Under the pieces are notes generated by a model. The model worked only from the letters and a program-made list of their open reading frames with translations, did no database searches and had not been told where the DNA came from. A stretch of 64,000 nt of DNA from contig CAUEEP010000936.1 in assembly GCA_958450365.1 (NCBI GenBank), positions 736,001-800,000 of the forward strand, read 5' to 3'. The DNA is from Mesorhabditis belari (Eukaryota > Nematoda > Chromadorea > Rhabditida > Rhabditidae). The position numbers and the translations under genes are program-made. Shown one piece after another: positions 53,648 to 64,000 of the stretch; position 1 is the stretch's first letter, and each line of letters begins with the position of its first letter.

Positions 53648-54829
53648 ATGAAAGCTATCCTCGTTGTATTCATCTTGATTCAAGTCTCACTAGCTCTCGA
53701 ATGTGTTCTCAACGCGGGAACGAGTCCGAAACTCCCAAGTCCTCCGGTATCAGTTAGACCTAGGCGCTACAAACTACAAAAATGACGATCTGTCCAGCTA
53801 CAAACACTCATAACTTGCTTCCAGTAAATCCTTTTCCAGAAATTTTTTTGCCAGAATGTAGAGGAAAAAATTCTCGTTTGAATGGTAAAGCTCGTAGAAA
53901 CTTCAAAAATATCGCAAACTACAACCGGCCCGATTCGAGTCGTAGTCGCTAAATATTTTTAAAGTTTTCACGATGTACGTGCTATGTTTCTCGGAGCTTT
54001 ATATACCATTCGAAAGAGAATTCCTTTCTCTACATTCTGATAAAAAAATTCCTGAAAAAGGATTTACGGAAAGCAAGTTATGCGTGTTTGTAGTGAACAG
54101 ATCTAGTATCAGTATTTCCTCTGTTTACCCCATTTCACATGTCTCTAAAGATCGAATGTAAACAATTAAAAAAATTTTAGCCAATACTCAAATGCGACTG
54201 TGGTAATTATTGTTCCAAATTTCAATACGAGGTAATGAGTTCAACTTTTTTCCCAAAAAATGTATTTATTTCAGGGTGACTACCTTTGGGGTTGCGGTTG
54301 TATGATCAATTCGAATACTGGCAAGGTTATAAATGCTTGCACGGTGAGATTCTAGGCCGATAAATATGAATAGACTAGAGTATCAACTACAGAATCTATC
54401 AAAGCTTGACCCACTTTTGGAAACGATTTCTAACTACCGTGTCTTCTCTAATAGTAGTGGACCTAAATTGCTCGAAATCTCGAAAAGTGCTTATCAGAAC
54501 CTATCGATGTGGGGTCGGAAAATGTAGCTAACGATGAGATATACTAGGGGATTAGAGTGTTGAGCTTCTGCGAAAACTTAGGAACCGTAAAATAGGCACC
54601 AACTCGGCTCGGTGCGGTGCACTACTATTAGAGAAAATGCAGTATGAATAGCCATAAATTTGGCCCTTGTATGTTACTTTAACGCAATGTACCATTTCAG
54701 CACAATGGCCTCAATGATGGTATTAACTGCTGCTCTGGCAATCTTTGCAATAACAAGGATCAAACAAGTAGCAACGAAAATCTCCTGATCAAGACTCTCG
54801 CCAAAGCCACTAAAAATTTGATGAAGTAA
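53648..54829 (+). CDS. Small secreted cysteine-rich protein (ET-module/Ly6-like)
   Basis: Four exons, 115 residues: 53648-53746, 54181-54231, 54275-54343, 54701-54829. A signal peptide is clear (MKAILVVFILIQVSLAL, cleavage near residue 17). The mature part has ten cysteines in the order C, CxCxxxC, CxC, C, CC, C, ending CCSGNLCNN. This terminal motif is the hallmark of nematode ET modules and of Ly6/three-finger folds. A Lys-rich tail follows. All exons are in phase. An AATAAA overlaps the stop codon (54828-54833). The role cannot be deduced; secreted signalling modulators and intestinal secreted proteins are possibilities. Confidence 0.82.
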
Positions 54830-54884
54830 TAAAGTTTTCTATGCAAGAGATAATTTATGTTCAATGTTATGTGTTAAAAAAGTA

Positions 54885-55060
54885 GGTTTCCCGAGAAGCG
54901 ATTGAACCGTCGATCTTTGCCTTTCCGAGCAATTGTTCTAACCACTGAGCTATCCGGTACCTTGACTTAGTAAGAGAAAAAAGGAAACACGAGGGGGAAA
55001 GAAAAGAGAAGGAAGGGAAATAGAGGGAAATAGAAGAGAGAAGGAAGGGAATACCCGGAT
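54885..55060 (-). mobile_element. tRNA-derived SINE-like repeat (copy 4)
   Basis: On the minus strand it has GATAGCTCAGTGGTTAGAAC (A-box) and a T-loop-like GACGGTTCAATCGC, with the same pyrimidine-rich lead as copies 1 and 3. It lies directly downstream of the small secreted protein gene. Confidence 0.65.
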
Positions 55061-56889
55061 CTTTAGAACCCGCCCTACTTGTAGATCAGAACCACAAAAA
55101 TCAGTATTAGTAATAAGCAATAAAGAAGAAAGAAGTAATAAAGTAATAAAGAAGCGAAGGAATTGGCAAGAAACATGTAAACAAGTTTCACAAATCCGAT
55201 TGCTACACAAAAGATCTACCTCACAAATCATAGTCATCTTTCTTAGCGAAGTAATAAAGTTTCCTATTGTAAAAAGCAAACTGTTCAAAGGTGGCAAGGA
55301 TGTTCATACTCCAAAAGACTGCAACCCAACAACATCTATAATCAATTATCTAATGCATTCAACGTGTGATGCGAAATTTCGATTCTCAAATTTCAAAAAG
55401 TTACATGCAGCTGGGCTATTAAAAATTATCCATTCCACATCGTTCAGCAATCCCCAAAATCACTTATTGTACCTGGTATTCGATTTTTGTATTTTTTTCA
55501 ACCATTAAACCAATTATCTCAAGAAAACCTATTTTAGAAATACAATTTATCTCAACAAGAGCCACTTGTAGACAGAAATAAGGAAACCTGAACATACAAT
55601 TACCCTATTCCCTCTAATGAACGCCCGTCCCTCGATCAAGTTTGGAAGCTTCGTTCTCAGCCCTATTTTGAGATATTTTGTTGTTTAATATATCAAAAGA
55701 TAGCCCTTAATGTCTTCTTTCTTTTGTATTTTAGACATAAAAATATATTGAAAAGCATTTATACTGGAACAATTTATAGGCTAAAAGTTTATCTTGTAAT
55801 TTTACGTTGATTTTTAGTGAAAGCCTTGATCTTTTCAATCAATGTGATAGAAAAGGCAAATCTTATAGCCATTTATGAACTAAACTTCGAGAGAAACTCA
55901 AGAATTGGATGCGACGACTCTCACAAGACTCGTCGAGACTGGGCCACTCACTAAAAGAGAAATGAGCTCAGAGATATTTCAAATAAACCTTTCGGCTTAT
56001 TTCGTATGATATCTAGAGTCACAACTTTAATTTTAGCACTAAACACTGAACACTTTTCTTTTCTACCCGCTGAACTGCTATTTACAGTTTTCTAAAGCTA
56101 CAGTACAATGGAAAAGCATACGGAATTTCTGTGCGTTTCTCAATCTCAATAAATCATTTAAATATTGGCGATCAAAATTAAATATTGATCAAAAAGAGAA
56201 CCGAAATACTCAATGGACTTTGGATAACGATGAAAAAGCACGAGAGATCGTTTAGAACTGAAAATCTGGATTGGTTGGGGACAAGTTGTGATAGAAATAA
56301 GAAAGCTTGCCTTTTCTAAAGCGTGAAAATCTTCGAAGAACTACCGTAACCTAGCCTCTAGCTTTATCCAACTTATCTATTTTTTATCGATATATCGATA
56401 GCTAGGTTTGACTAGAAACGAGACAAGGTTACGGTAATTTTGGTATAGCAAATTGACAATGGAAGATTTCTGCTATAGATAAATTCGACTGTGTTAAGCC
56501 AACCGAAAAACCAATGTTTTGACTTAAACTTGACTTGACTTGGCCTGGGAAATCGGCTCTTCATTAATCCTGTACCTTGTACTTTTGACACTTCTGACCA
56601 GACCCAGATAAGACGCAGTAATTTTGCATTACCCTCATTTCTCTGACTATGAGCCAGGCCAGGATCAGGCTAAAAGTCAATCCTAACCAGATTGTTTCGA
56701 ATCATTTTACGAGCAAGGCCAGGGCCAGGCCAGGACCAAATAGTTGTTTCCCAATGCCGCACCAGCTGTTTCAGATCCAAAGACGAGTCAAAACAAAGAG
56801 TTGCTCCTGAATCTAATCCGATTTTTCATTGAAGGAGAAGTAATGTCATTTTGCTTCACAAACCGGTAATATTGATATTTTTGGTGCTA
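55061..56889. other. Spacer with minor repeats
   Basis: A diverged copy of the 52100-52261 segment lies near 55770-55960. A palindromic element of about 95 bp with TACCGTAACCT ends lies at 56342-56436. No gene is supported. Confidence 0.5.
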
Positions 56890-57930
56890 GGAACATTGGG
56901 CTTGTCTCGTTGACGTGTCATGACAAGAATCAGAACATGACGAGCACGCAAGGGCTCGGTAAGCCAAAATAAACCAATAATCAAGTTTGTTGAGGACGAA
57001 TAAAATGATACTGATTCTACGATTTGATGGGGCAAAAAAGAAATGATAAAAAGGAAAACTCCGTGGGAAAAGTGGCCTTCAAAAGCACTATGTTCAATTT
57101 TTAGACCGAATATCTTAGCAGATTTTTTTTTTCAGATCTTAGCAGAGCGCCAAATTTTTTGCTTTTTTCAAATTTTTCAAATTTTTTGCAACTCGCCATA
57201 ACTTTCTTCGGTACTTTTTGCTCCACCAAATCCTGGATTAAGTTCCTTTTTACTCGTCGTCCACGAACTTAACTATTTGTCTATCTTTGTTTACCCTCTT
57301 GTAAAAATTAATTCAGTTTCCATCAAATCACCCCTTTGGCACAATCTTATTCAATCAAGTCAGCGTTTTTTCCTCTTACCGGTAAAGAGGGGATGGAACA
57401 GATGCTGCCTTTTTTGCGCACCCAGTAAAAAGCGCGCCTTTTTTTGCTGGAAAAGGCCTTAGAAGAGCCCGTAAAGCCGCAAAAGTGTTTCCAAATCAGG
57501 GAATCGTGGGCGTAGATTTTGAATTTTGACAAATCAGACCTCGCTAACACGTCATGACGTGTCAGCGAGGTAAACAGAAAAGTGGAAACATTTTTGAAGC
57601 CGAAGCGAGACGTTAGGAATCACTTTTTTGAAATTTTTTTGAGTTTTTGCCCCAAATGAGACTTTTGCTTGAAGATGGAGCCTTTTAAATGCCCAACAAT
57701 TCAACAATTGCTTTTGTAGCTAAGATATTCGGTCTAAAAATTGAACATAGTGCTTTTGAAGGCCACGTTTCCCACGGAGTTTTTCTTTTTATCATTTCTT
57801 TTTTGCTCCATCAAATCGTAGAATCAGTATCATTTTATTCGTCCTCTACAAACTTGATTATTGGTTTATTTTGGCTTACCGAGCCCTTGCGTGCTCGTCG
57901 TGTTCTGATTCTTGTCATGACACTTTTCAC
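56890..57930. repeat. Inverted duplication upstream of the protease gene
   Basis: The segment 57740-57930 (with TAGAATCAGTATCATTTTAT and TTGATTATTGGTTTATTTTG) is present inverted at 56890-57080. The interval includes a single arm of the GCTGGAAAAGGCCTTAG fold-back family (57370-57500). Confidence 0.8.
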
Positions 57931-58020
57931 TTGCGAACTGGCTTTCCAAATTTTTCTTGAATCAATTTTGATCGCTTTCATTTGTTTCAGCCCTATGCTA
58001 AACTTCTTTTTTAGGAAGAG

Positions 58021-61000
58021 ATGGATTTGCCGAGCGCAGCGCCTGACTCGGATGACCTGAGAACTGCCAATGAGTTCGAGCTCAAAGACTACAGAGGAGA
58101 AGACGTTAGACGCAAAGAGCCAGTGGGTTTCAGATTTTTTTCTTGTGTTTCATCGAAGGAGTAGAATGTACTTTACCAAAAAATCGGGGCGGCAACTAAC
58201 TTGATTAGGTTTAAGCCCGTTATTCCTTTCTATATCTAATCTATCGTAATAGTAGCGCCTCCCTCCCTAGTTTTATATTCGTTTAAAACAAGCTTATGGA
58301 ACAAATACTATGAAAAAGCCATGTTTAAAACCACTTGTGGTTTTATAAAGCAATCTGTGTTAAAGTGTATCTATTTATGTTTAAAGATATTCATTTATTT
58401 AATTGAAGTTTCACAAACAATAAGACTACAAATTCTGTCATTGGCATTATCTCTCCCAGCGAGTCGGCAGCGGGGGTTTTATCTCTTTATTGCCGCGAAT
58501 GAGACACAGTAACGTCGGTTGTTGCCCCGTGTACTCCCATCACCTAGCAAATAGTTTTTCAACTTTGAGGAATCCTGTCAATTTTAGAGAATTTCAATTA
58601 ACTTTATCAACAATTTGATAAAAATCTATTTTATCTACTTAACGACTTTGAAAGTACCCACCTAAATGAGCAATGTTACCCTAAAATTTCATGGACTGAT
58701 TCATCGTCTAATCTATTTTTTGGGCTTTGATAACATGTTTATAATTTCTCAATTTAAATCGATTCGTTTGCGGTCATGTCTGAAAGCGCAAACGAGGATT
58801 TCCATAGACTTTACGTGTATATTTTTGATTTTGAAACAAGAAACCTTTTTAATTTTTAGAAGAACCACGAGAAAGAAGAAGAGCCGATCTACGTGGCCGT
58901 GAAAGATAGCGAAGATGGAGAACTATTCGAATTGCCATGCAACCCCGACAAGTTAGTACCTTTTTGAATTTTCTAAAATTTTTGTCAATATTGATTACAA
59001 CTTTTATTTACAGAACACTCTCGTTGACGACTCTATCGCATTCGTTTCCTGGGGCCACTGGGCTGAAGTTTCAAAATCCGAAGACGGGAGCTAGTCGGGT
59101 TGTTATGTAAGGATAAAATCATCTTTTTTTATCTATTCTAGTTTTAGCTTTGATCCAACTCGCTCATTGTTTATGTGCCCTGCAGACGGATGGGAGAATC
59201 AAATATTTACAGCAACTTATCCACCACCACCACAATCACGAGGTTAGTTTTGTTTTATATGAGGTTGATAAACTAATGTTTGAACAACTTTTTTGTAGCT
59301 CTATTAGCGAAGAGTTTTCTAAAGTAAAAGATCTTTCATTAAAGTCGATAATTAAGATTAACGAGTGTACAAGGTGTCTCATAAAAAACCTTTGAAATCG
59401 AATTTCCTAAAAAACTCTAATGGCGGCAGGTGGCCGCTTTGATATCGAAAGCGTTCATTTGTGCTCAGGAATTTTTCACTTTTTTTGTCTTTTTCTCGAT
59501 ATCTTGATACTCTGTACATGAGATTATGGGGGCCACTATGAGACTTTTGTTTTAAAATCAAGACTTTGTACTGGCATCGTGGTGCATAATTAACACTGTT
59601 AGGAGGGCTACAAATTTTAACGATACACCTTATTGATCAGCTTTTTTTTTGGAAGAACGAGACAGCTTTTTAAAAAAGGCGAGTTGAAAATCTCTTATGT
59701 ACTCCCATCTATTGATCACATAACAAATAGTTTTTCAACTTTGAAGAATCCTGTCAATTTTAGATAATTTCAATTAACTTTATCGGCCATTTGGGAAAAT
59801 TACCTCCGAAAAAGTGGCCTTAAAGGGGGGTATTAATCGCGGCCGGGCGACGATAAAAATTTTTTTACAGCAACCACCTGTTTTTTTATTTTAATATCGC
59901 TGATTTTATTATAAAAAGAATAAAAATCACCCGACTAGAGTGATTTGATGGGTTTACAAATTTTTGGAGACACTGCAAGGCTTGGAAAAAAACAAGATCG
60001 TCACTCATCAGACACCTCAGCACAGTCTAGATCGATTGAATTTTAATTGCAGATAAATTTAAAAACAAAATAAAAAGCACAAAAAACAATAAAAATAAAT
60101 TGTTAATCTATAATTCTTCCTCTTGCTCACTTTCATCTTCGCTCAAGTACAGCAGTTCCTCAAATCGGCTTCCTATCTTATCAATTTCCAGCGCATCTTC
60201 ACCAGAAGTGACTGAATCTCCTCCACCGTAGGACATCTTCAGCGCTTTAATTGACACAATTAGATCTTTTTTCCATTTGTGGTCGCTTGTGGTTTTAGTT
60301 TTCTCAAATAGGTGCCTTTTAGCTGAGGTGTCTGATGAGTGACGATCTTGTTTTTCTCCAAGCCTTGCAGTGTCTCCAAAAATTTGTAAACCCATCAAAT
60401 CACTCTAGCCGGGTGATTTTTATTCTTTTTATAATAAATTCAGCGATATTAAAATAAAAAAAACAGGTGGTTGCCGTAAAAAAATTTTTATCGTCACCCG
60501 GCCGCGATTAATACCCCCCTTTAAGGAAAAAAAAAGTGCACCCCCAACCAGCGTAGTACCAAATGATTTGGTGTCTTCACACGACCCTAGTGTGCAGATA
60601 CCAAACTTTTTAATTTTAGCGAACAAAGAGGAAGAAGAAGAGCCGATCTACGTGGCCGTGAAGGATAGCGAAGATGGAGAACTATTCGAATTGCCATGCA
60701 ACCCCGACAAGTTAGTACCTTTTTGAATTTCCTAAAATTTTTGTCAATATTGATTACAACTTTTATTTACAGAACACTCTCGTTGACGACTCTATCGCAT
60801 TCGTTTCCTGGGGCCACTGGGCTGAAGTTTCAAAATCCGAAGACGGGAGCTAGTCGGGTTGTTATGTAAGGATAAAATCATCTTTTTTTATCTATTCTAG
60901 TTTTAGCTTTGATCCAACTCGCTCATTGTTTATGTGCCCTGCAGACGGATGGGAGAATCAAATATTTACAGCAACTTATCCACCACGAGGTTAGTTTTGT

Positions 61001-63395
61001 TTTATATGAGGTTGATAAACTAATGTTGGAACAACTTTTTTGTAGTTCTTCAAAGTCAAATCTGTATCAATTTCTATTAGCCAAGTCTTCTAAAGTAAAT
61101 GGTGCAGCCCAACCAGCGTAGTACCAAATGGTTTGGTGTCTGCACACGACCCTAGTGTGCAGGCACCAAATTTTTTTAATTTTAGCGAACAAAGGGGAAG
61201 ATGAAAAGCAGATCTACGTGAACGTGAAAGGTAGCCAAGATGGAAAACCATGCGGATTGCCCTGCAACCCCGACAAGTTAGTACCTCTTGAATTTTCTGA
61301 AATTTTTGTCAATATTGATTACAACTTTTATTTACAGAACACTCTCGTTGATAACTCTATTGCAGGAGTTTCCTGGGGCCACTGGTTTGAAGTTCAAAGA
61401 TCCGAAGACGGCAGCTAGTCGGGTTGTTATGTCAGAATAAAATCAGCTTTTTTAATCTGTTCTAGTTTAGATTTGATTCAACTCGCTCATTGTTTATTTG
61501 CCCTGCAGATGGATGGAAAAATCAAATATTTACAGCGACGTATCCACCACCACCAGAATCACGAGGTTAGTTTTGTTTTATATGGGGTTGATAAACTAGT
61601 GTTTAAACAACTTGTTTGCAGTTCTTCAAAGTCAAATCTTTAGCAATTTATATCAGCTAAGGAGTTTTCTAAAGTAAAAGATCTTTCTTTAAAGTCAATA
61701 ATTAAGATTAACGAGTGTACAAGGTGTCTCATAAAAAAACCTTTTAAATCGAATTACCTAAAAAACTCTAATGGCTGCAGGTGGCCGCTTTGATGTCAAA
61801 AGCGTTTATTTGTGCCCAGGAATTTTTCACTTTTTTATCTTTTTCTCGATATCTTGATAAATCTCTCTTGTACCACAGTTGATTATATAATGTAGATGAC
61901 TAAAGTGTTTGGCCTAAAATCTTAGTTTATATTAACTCTAACATGACACGAAGATGCTAGTACAACGTTTTAATTTTATGGCATGGTGGTGGGAGCCAAA
62001 TTCCTTCGCACAAATAAACGCCTTTGGCACCAAAGCAGCCACCTGCAGCCTTTAGAACTTTTTAGGAAGTTTGATTTGAAAACGTTTTTTTTATGAGACA
62101 CCCTGTAAAGTGTATCCTGTCGTCACCGCTCAGTGATTTAAGTAAGTTTTGGTGTCTGGTATTCTGGTGCTGGTCAATAAACCAAGACCTAACCAAAATG
62201 CACAAATATTTTTTTGTGGACAAGCAAGCATTTACGAAAGTTAAAATTTTGGCAGGGAGTCACAAAAGTGAGTAAAATATCGTTTAGTGATCCGAATCAA
62301 GATGATGGGCGAGGGAACCGTGGCGGAGGAGCGCAAGGTAGATTTGTCGGAAAATGTGATAACACAGAACACTGTCAAAAATGTGTTTCTCCTCCCTGCC
62401 GATTCAGTCATTACGTTGCGTTATGGTGATAATGCAGGGGCAAAATGGTGCGAGTAAGTTCAATTTTAAAATTTATTTTTGAGTGTATTTTATCTTCTTT
62501 AACCTATTCTAGTTTTAGTTTGGATTCAACTGGCTCGTCGTTTTTGCTTCCGGAAGGCTGGCCAACTATGGAGTTCTTTGTCGATTCTCGTTCAAAAGGC
62601 CCAGCAAATAGTATGTTATGTTTAAATATTTAATAAAGATCTTTGTTTAGGGGCTTCAAAAATTCTCAACGATTGGGAAGATCGTGTTTTTTGCATTGAA
62701 GGTCGTGGTGGGGCGGTGGGATCATGCGTTTTATTGGATAATAAGCGCATCTTGACCTCTGCGCACTTATCCTTCAAGCGTGGAGAATGGTACCCAATCA
62801 AACGACCCGGTTTGGAGGGCATTTTCGAAGTGCGCTGCGATTTCATTTGTCTGCATCTCGATTTTGCCGTACTTAGTTCGGAGGCTCTTCAGGACCTCCC
62901 AATGTCTATAGACAACCTGGGGCTCGACTCTAATTATTTCATAATGGTATGCCATTTTTTAGTTTTATTTTAGCTGACGGAACGTTGTACTTAGGGTTAT
63001 CCAAACGGCGTCGAAGCATCTAAGCCGACAATCACACGAGGAATCATCAAAGGGTTGTGGGTGGATGGCAAGCATCTTGGTAAGAATAATTATCATTTAT
63101 TTATTATCATTATTTTAACCAATGAGTTAGGCGTCATAAAACAAATTTTTATTTAGTCGGAACACCTGGTTCGAAGCGAGGATACTCGGGCGCTCCGGTC
63201 TTTGATGATACTGGACGTTTGGCAGGACTATTGATGGGTGGAACAACTGGATTGGATGTCAATACAAACATTCAAGAATGTCTGGAATCGTCTGTGGAAC
63301 AGAAATACGCGAAAATCTTAGGCAGCTTGGTAATCACTCAACTCTATGACTCTCTTGTCGAAAACGGTATTTTTAATTTTATTTTTCAAAATTAG
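58021..63395 (+). CDS. Multi-module trypsin-fold serine protease
   Basis: Fifteen exons, 607 residues, all in phase: 58021-58122, 58860-58951, 59014-59106, 59142-59242, 60620-60710, 60773-60865, 60901-60989, 61186-61276, 61338-61430, 61471-61565, 62288-62453, 62513-62610, 62651-62946, 62995-63079, 63157-63395. After an acidic MDLPSAAPDSDD start, three tandem modules of about 95 residues each use three exons (IYVAVKDSEDGELF...LPCNPDK; TLSLTTLSHSFPGATGLKF; FDPTRSLFMCPADGWENQIF). A fourth, divergent module (LPEGWPTMEFFVD) precedes the protease domain. Catalytic motifs are ILTSAHLSF (His), HLDFAVLSSE (Asp) and GYSGAPVFDD (Ser codon 63186-63188). No signal peptide is seen, so a cytosolic or nuclear protein is likely. 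The module-plus-protease plan resembles FAM111 (ubiquitin-like modules followed by a trypsin-like domain), but this is inference. Confidence 0.85.
59824..60520. mobile_element. DNA transposon with TTAA target duplication (piggyBac-like, non-autonomous)
   Basis: The element is flanked by TTAA on both sides (59820-59823 and 60521-60524). It starts AGGGGGGTATTAATCGCGGC and ends with the exact complement, and the inverted repeats extend about 190 bp. TTAA duplication is characteristic of piggyBac-type elements. It is inserted in the intron between module units 1 and 2. Confidence 0.9.
60108..60398 (-). CDS. Acidic 96-residue frame inside the TTAA transposon
   Basis: The frame starts in the right inverted repeat (MMGLQIFGDTARLGEKQDRH) and ends in a strongly acidic tail (FEELLYLSEDESEQEEEL). 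No transposase catalytic motif is present. It may be a remnant of an N-terminal transposase exon, or spurious. Coding status is uncertain. Confidence 0.3.
   Translation of the reverse strand: MMGLQIFGDTARLGEKQDRHSSDTSAKRHLFEKTKTTSDHKWKKDLIVSIKALKMSYGGGDSVTSGEDALEIDKIGSRFEELLYLSEDESEQEEEL
61566..62287. other. Long intron between module 3 and module 4
   Basis: It contains the GTGTCTCATAAAAAA/TTTTATGAGACACCCTGTA repeat that also sits in the matching introns at 48565-48790 and 59370-59650. No exon was recognised. Confidence 0.6.
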
Positions 63396-63509
63396 ATTGA
63401 AGGCGTTTAGGAATTTCGGATGAGCAATCCTGAAACTGTCAAGGATGCGATGCTTCGTTGGAAAAATATATTATATTAAATTCAAATGATCCTTCGACAA
63501 CAATTTAGG

Positions 63510-63745
63510 TACGTTACTAGTTCGGGGCACTATTTTTTCGCCAGACTTTCTTTTTGCGTAAGTCACGAATTTCATAGAGAGAGCTTGAGAAAATGCGTTT
63601 GAGAGCGACTTTCGGGTACTCGAATTCACCGCCTCTACAGTATGCTTCAAGTTCCCACTATGAAATTCGCGATCGACACAAAAAACTGCCCCAGAAAAAG
63701 CGGTTTTGGCAAAAAAAAATAGTGTCCCCAACTAGTATAGTGCCA
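63510..63745. repeat. Truncated copy of the downstream fold-back repeat
   Basis: It shares CACGAATTTCATAG and TTGAGAAAATGCGTTTGAGA words with 50150-50630, but most of the loop is lost. Confidence 0.7.
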
Positions 63746-64000
63746 CGACTTATTTCGTTCTAATTTTTGTTTTTTGCTGTTTCACAAAATTGTTGACTTA
63801 TCTACTTATTTTTGTTGTTAGCATTACGTTGAGTTGTTACCCAATTAGATAAATCTCGAACTTGAAAACCAAATGTACAGCCGATTTGAGTAGGGTACAA
63901 AACTTATGGATGTTTCACTAGAATAGAGAAACCGGTAGGGAGCTTTTTTGAAAAACCTCTTATCTGCTTAATTGTTGGATTCAAATGAAAGCCAGTTTAA

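Larger units (their letters stand above)
58860..61565 (+). repeat. Three tandem three-exon module units
   Basis: Units at 58860-59242, 60620-60989 and 61186-61565 are near identical in exons and introns, with unit 3 the most diverged (IYVNVKGSQDGKPCGLPCNP). The intron between units 1 and 2 is enlarged by a TTAA transposon. Confidence 0.93.
57690..64000. repeat. Segmental duplication, copy 2 (with 48082-50990)
   Basis: Shared flanks and gene body with copy 1. Copy 2 is longer because it keeps or gained three tandem module units and a DNA transposon. It runs to the window end. Confidence 0.88.

Noticed and set aside
55200..55508. 102-codon plus-strand frame
   Set aside because: No family resemblance, AT-driven composition and no neighbouring exons.

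Overview
The window is AT-rich nuclear DNA from a free-living-type rhabditid nematode, most like Caenorhabditis or a close relative. I infer this from very short introns (29-60 bp is common) with TTTTCAG/TTTAG acceptors and GTAAGT-type donors, from nematode-specific gene families (Str-superfamily chemoreceptors, TSP1 plus C6-domain proteins, ET/Ly6-like small secreted proteins), and from heavy Tc1/mariner and MITE content. I cannot name the species.

Layout. 1-7.5 kb is gene-free and repeat-rich: a 13-bp minisatellite, a large composite fold-back, and a MITE nested in another element. 7.5-19.7 kb, minus strand, is a long glutamate carboxypeptidase II/NAALADase gene (about 20 exons) whose introns carry minisatellites, palindromes and mariner debris. 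20.9-25.0 kb, minus, is a serpentine chemoreceptor gene with transposon-filled introns. 25-31.3 kb is mostly debris: TCTG-repeat element ends, tRNA-like sequences, a short 18S rRNA fragment, an ALIX-like exon pair, MITE copies, a transposase helix-turn-helix remnant, and one 208-codon frame with zinc-finger-like spacing. 31.7-38.9 kb, minus, is a large secreted protein with TSP1-type repeats, a KATTT threonine-rich linker and five tandem C6 modules. 39.3-40.1 kb is a broken mariner element. 42.5-45.0 kb, plus, is a complete 8-exon SRI/SRH-like chemoreceptor. 45.3-47.4 kb is a decayed Tc1/mariner element that received a 5'-truncated RTE-type retrotransposon.

48-64 kb is the most interesting part. 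A segmental duplication carries two paralogous genes for trypsin-fold proteins that lack a visible signal peptide. The second gene (58.0-63.4 kb) has three near-identical tandem modules, a fourth divergent module and a protease domain with His, Asp and Ser present. The first gene (48.4-50.0 kb) has lost the three modules, and its catalytic serine position is alanine. The architecture suggests, but does not prove, a nematode counterpart of FAM111-like module-plus-protease proteins. Between the copies lie a small cysteine-rich secreted protein gene with a TATA box and a tRNA-Ser-like pseudogene. A TTAA-flanked DNA transposon sits in an intron of the second protease gene.

Gene functions do not form one pathway; the genes look independent. 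Exon models were built by hand from splice sites and reading phase. For the protease pair, the second chemoreceptor and the small secreted protein, the phases close completely. For the carboxypeptidase they do not close near the 3' end.
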